In this document: piece by piece, positions 7,035-8,905 of the stretch
How the letters are laid out: the number at the start of each line of letters is the position of its first letter
Numbering within the stretch: the first letter of the stretch is position 1
Source: Balneolaceae bacterium
GTDB taxonomy: Bacteria; Bacteroidota; Rhodothermia; Balneolales; Balneolaceae
Assembly (NCBI GenBank): GCA_007126675.1
Contig: SLAU01000011.1
Location: 1 to 8,905, forward strand
Length of the DNA stretch: 8,905 nucleotides
Direction of reading: 5' to 3'
Program-made: the position numbers and the translations under genes
Notes under the pieces: model-generated
Told to the model about the DNA's origin: nothing
The model's database searches: none
The model's input: only the letters and a program-made list of their open reading frames with translations

Positions 7035-7382
7035 ATGAGTTCTGTTAATGATAAAAATATCAGAAAACTCGCTGCAAATGTTCAGAAAAACCCTGAAGAC
7101 CAATTTTCAAAATTTGCATTAGCACTGGAACTGTTAAAGCGGGATCAGGTACATAAAGCAAAACTTTTATTCGAATCTGTTTATAAACAAGATCCTGAAT
7201 ATCTGGGCGTTTATTATCATCTGGGAAAATTATATCAATCCATTGATCTTTTTGATGATGCGCTGGATATGTTTAAAAAAGGTGTTGAAGTAGCTGATAA
7301 AAAAAATGATTTTCGAACCAAATCTGAATTACTTGAAGCGATTAATCAATTACATTATGACCGGGAAGAAACTGATTCTTAA
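7035..7382 (+). CDS. Small cytoplasmic TPR protein
   Basis: A 115-aa protein of unknown role, predicted to be a small helical binding scaffold. Two tetratricopeptide-like helix pairs can be seen: about 22-54 (FSKFALALELLKRDQVHKAK, then LFESVYKQDP) and about 55-89 (LGVYYHLGKLYQSIDLFDDA, then LDMFKKGVEVA), with TPR-like Gly, Ala, Tyr and Pro positions. It has no signal peptide and no membrane segment, so it should stay in the cytoplasm. ATG at 7035 lies 5 nt after the aroC stop. Its 3' end overlaps the next gene by 26 nt, so the three genes are probably co-transcribed. It is not a known part of chorismate synthesis; small proteins of this kind are common and their partners cannot be told from sequence. 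It contains an A8 run at 7299-7306. The protein call is solid, the function unknown. Confidence 0.82.
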   Translation: MSSVNDKNIRKLAANVQKNPEDQFSKFALALELLKRDQVHKAKLLFESVYKQDPEYLGVYYHLGKLYQSIDLFDDALDMFKKGVEVADKKNDFRTKSELLEAINQLHYDREETDS

Positions 7383-8550
7383 ATCACTTTCAATATTTTC
7401 ACTTTTACTTTTTGTTCTGGTTGTTCAAACTTCAGGCCTGAAAGCTCAGGAAGCGGGTCAAACACATGTTGTTCAACAAGGAGAATCTTTATTCAGCATT
7501 GCCCGCGAATACGATGTATCTGTTGGTGATATACGAAGATGGAATCAGCTGCAGACCGATAACCTGCAGATCGGCCAGGAACTGAAAGTTGGCCCGCCTC
7601 TGCAGCCCGGAGCAATCACCCACACTGTTGAGGGGGGCGAAACTCTTTTTGCGATATCCAGAAAGTATGGAGTTACTATTGCGGAGCTTCAGGCATGGAA
7701 CGGGCTTGATGATGTAACCTTATCGACCGGACAGGAACTTGTCATATATACTGAAGATGAAGATACCACTGAAGAACTGCCGCCAACGGATGCAGATTTA
7801 CCAGAAACTGAACCGGAGGATCTTCGACCGGTTGATAGAGAATCTATTGTGAGAGATCGTGACCGTGGTGTTTCTAATACATATTACACAGTTCGGAGCG
7901 GTGATACTTTAAGCAGAATTGCACGCGAACATAACATGAGCCTAAACGAGCTTAGGGAGCTTAATAACCTGGAAGGTGACTTAATAAGTATCGGGCAGGT
8001 ATTAACTGTCAGGGATTTTCGTTCCGCCCCATCCGTTGCAGAATCTGCCGAAGAATCTACACCTCAGGGAAAATTTGTCACTTACAGAATTGAAAGGGGT
8101 GAAAATGTAGACGAGTTGCTCGAAAAATTTCAATTGACAGAAAATCAGCTCATTGCTCTGAACCCGGGTTTCAATTTTGATAATCTAAGCTCCGGACAAC
8201 GTATAACTGTGTTACTGCCAACCACGAGAGTTTTTGAAAATCCTTTCAGAAAAGGTGCATCACTCGAAAACCTGGGTGATGTGCCGGTAACCGTTTATCC
8301 GCAAGACGCAAAGGCCGATCCAACCACAAGCGGTGAGTTATACAATCCTGATGAACTTACAGCGGCCCATTCAAACATGTCTCTCGGAAATGTGGTTTTC
8401 ATTGAAAACTCCGAAAATGGAACGGGAATTTATGTGAGAATCAATGACAGGTATTCAGGCAGTGGTTTAAAATTATCTCAAAAAGCTTTCGAAATGCTGC
8501 AATTTTCTTCACCTGATGATGCTCGTGTATCAATATACTTAGATCAATAA
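7357..8550 (+). CDS. Secreted LysM protein with C-terminal RlpA-like barrel
   Basis: Predicted exported peptidoglycan-binding protein, possibly a lytic transglycosylase. The product is 397 aa. It has a signal peptide (about 1-30, KKLILK then a hydrophobic core, ending LKA before QE) without a lipobox Cys. LysM repeats lie at about 36-79, 88-131 and 175-219 (each with a V-x-x-G-[ED]-[ST]-L-x-x-I start and an IGQ/TGQ-L end), and a diverged fourth at about 241-286. An acidic Pro/Glu linker (132-165) separates repeats 2 and 3. The C-terminal 324-384 matches the RlpA double-psi barrel: SGELYNPDELTAAH (325-338), VRINDRY (360-366), LKLSQKAFEML (372-382). The residues implicated in RlpA cleavage are present as E327, H338 and D364. 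The SPOR domain common in RlpA is absent. ATG at 7357 places the signal peptide at the N-terminus; ATG 7306 in the same frame would bury it. It is last in the aroC cluster. Domain calls are sure; enzyme activity is inferred. Confidence 0.88.
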   Translation: MTGKKLILKSLSIFSLLLFVLVVQTSGLKAQEAGQTHVVQQGESLFSIAREYDVSVGDIRRWNQLQTDNLQIGQELKVGPPLQPGAITHTVEGGETLFAISRKYGVTIAELQAWNGLDDVTLSTGQELVIYTEDEDTTEELPPTDADLPETEPEDLRPVDRESIVRDRDRGVSNTYYTVRSGDTLSRIAREHNMSLNELRELNNLEGDLISIGQVLTVRDFRSAPSVAESAEESTPQGKFVTYRIERGENVDELLEKFQLTENQLIALNPGFNFDNLSSGQRITVLLPTTRVFENPFRKGASLENLGDVPVTVYPQDAKADPTTSGELYNPDELTAAHSNMSLGNVVFIENSENGTGIYVRINDRYSGSGLKLSQKAFEMLQFSSPDDARVSIYLDQ

Positions 8551-8566
8551 AAACTGTTCACAGTTG

Positions 8567-8592
8567 CTGATTCAAATAATCAGGCCTTTGTG
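8567..8592 (+). terminator. Weak candidate terminator after the LysM gene
   Basis: CTGATT (8567-8572) and AATCAG (8578-8583) form a 6-bp stem with a 5-nt loop, 17 nt after the stop codon, followed only by GCCTTTGTG. The stem is short and AT-rich and the T-tract poor, so this is a positional guess. The larger structure at 8614-8654 may do the job instead. Confidence 0.25.
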
Positions 8593-8613
8593 CAAACGAA
8601 TTCCCGAATTTTA

Positions 8614-8654
8614 AAGTTATTTGAGTCAACGACTTACAAAGTATTCAATAACTT
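8614..8654. repeat. Nested inverted repeat downstream of the LysM gene
   Basis: AAGTTATT (8614-8621) and AATAACTT (8647-8654) are perfectly inverted. Between them a second hairpin, TGAGTC (8622-8627) and GACTTA (8631-8636), can form with a 3-nt loop and one G-T pair. The run that follows is mostly A, so it is not a standard intrinsic terminator on the plus strand. It may be RNA structure at the end of the aroC cluster, or a chance result of AT-rich DNA. Confidence 0.4.
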
Positions 8655-8812
8655 AAAAATTATTTTGTTTCTCAGCATTGATGTAACAATAAAATTTTGA
8701 GATACATTTAAATCTTAGCTAAGTTATTATTATACCATATAGTGTTCATATTTGTCTGATTAATTATTAAGAGAAGTAAAATACTATAAGAAGGCTTTGA
8801 AAAACCCTTCGT

Positions 8813-8822
8813 TGTTCTTTGA
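8813..8822 (+). promoter_or_regulatory. boxA-like motif, possible rRNA leader
   Basis: TGTTCTTTGA matches the core of the rRNA antitermination boxA (E. coli TGCTCTTTAACA; Bacillus TGTTCTTTGA followed by A residues). In rRNA operons boxA lies in the leader upstream of 16S. It sits 83 nt from the right edge in gene-free, structured DNA, which fits a leader. A 10-nt match can be chance, and no 16S sequence is in the window. Confidence 0.3.
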
Positions 8823-8905
8823 TTTATTTTTTATGGCTGAATGTTGATTTGATTTTCTTACAACAGACAATATTCCCAACAACTTTTGTTCGGCAATCCC
8901 TGCCA

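Larger units (their letters stand above)
8551..8905. other. Gene-free right flank with inverted repeats
   Basis: This stretch of 355 nt is very AT-rich, with no supported coding region. It holds a small hairpin AACTG/CAGTT (8552-8565) right after the last stop codon, CTGATT/AATCAG (8567-8583), a larger nested inverted repeat (8614-8654), a TGTTCTTTGA motif (8813-8822) and an AACAA/TTGTT hairpin (8878-8890). CATATTTG at 8747-8754, with TTA 20 nt upstream, is a weak Bacteroidota-like promoter on the plus strand. The minus strand has a 40-codon frame open to the edge (8903-8784), which is not long enough to call. Confidence 0.55.

Noticed and set aside
7299..7306. A8 run in the TPR gene as a programmed frameshift site producing a TPR-LysM fusion
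   Set aside because: The +1 frame is indeed open into the LysM gene, but a fusion would bury the signal peptide in the middle of a protein, and no stimulatory structure is visible. Separate translation is simpler.
1..8905. CRISPR array, tRNA, insertion sequence or defence system
   Set aside because: I saw no regularly spaced repeats, tRNA cloverleaf or CCA-end pattern, transposase motifs or terminal repeats, and all larger frames are housekeeping or envelope genes.

Overview
The window looks like chromosomal core DNA from a Gram-negative bacterium of the Bacteroidota/Balneolota group, with Balneolaceae-like as my best guess. The reasons are a recognisable PorQ (type IX secretion), a three-gene mlaE-mlaF-mlaD operon without mlaB or mlaC, almost no Shine-Dalgarno sequences, one promoter resembling the Bacteroidota form (TTG, about 20 nt, TAnnTTTG-like), and moderately AT-rich DNA. 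The taxon is an inference, because no rRNA or marker set is fully contained.

Layout. Minus strand, left part: the 5' end of ribD (riboflavin synthesis) runs off the left edge. Upstream of it is a clean intrinsic terminator (270-297) that ends the next minus-strand unit. That unit is transcribed right to left as mlaE, mlaF, mlaD and then a membrane-anchored PpiD/SurA-like periplasmic chaperone. The mla genes are tightly packed (4-nt gap, then a TTGA stop/start overlap). The chaperone has its own candidate promoter and the only good ribosome binding site in the window. Plus strand, right part: porQ is divergent from mlaE. It is followed by a compact aroC, small TPR protein and LysM/RlpA-like secreted protein cluster (5-nt gap, then a 26-nt overlap). 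The last 355 nt hold no convincing gene. They contain inverted repeats and a boxA-like TGTTCTTTGA, which may mean that an rRNA operon starts just beyond the right edge.

How it fits together. Apart from ribD and aroC, every gene with a readable role concerns the envelope. MlaEFD moves phospholipid between inner and outer membranes. The PpiD-like protein helps fold exported proteins. PorQ is an outer-membrane part of the type IX secretion surface-attachment machinery. The LysM/RlpA protein binds, and may cut, peptidoglycan. I found no mobile element, CRISPR array, toxin or defence module, and no strong candidate for an undescribed system. The most unusual items are the four-LysM plus RlpA-barrel architecture, the PpiD-like protein without the parvulin histidine, three likely TTG starts, and the structured right flank.
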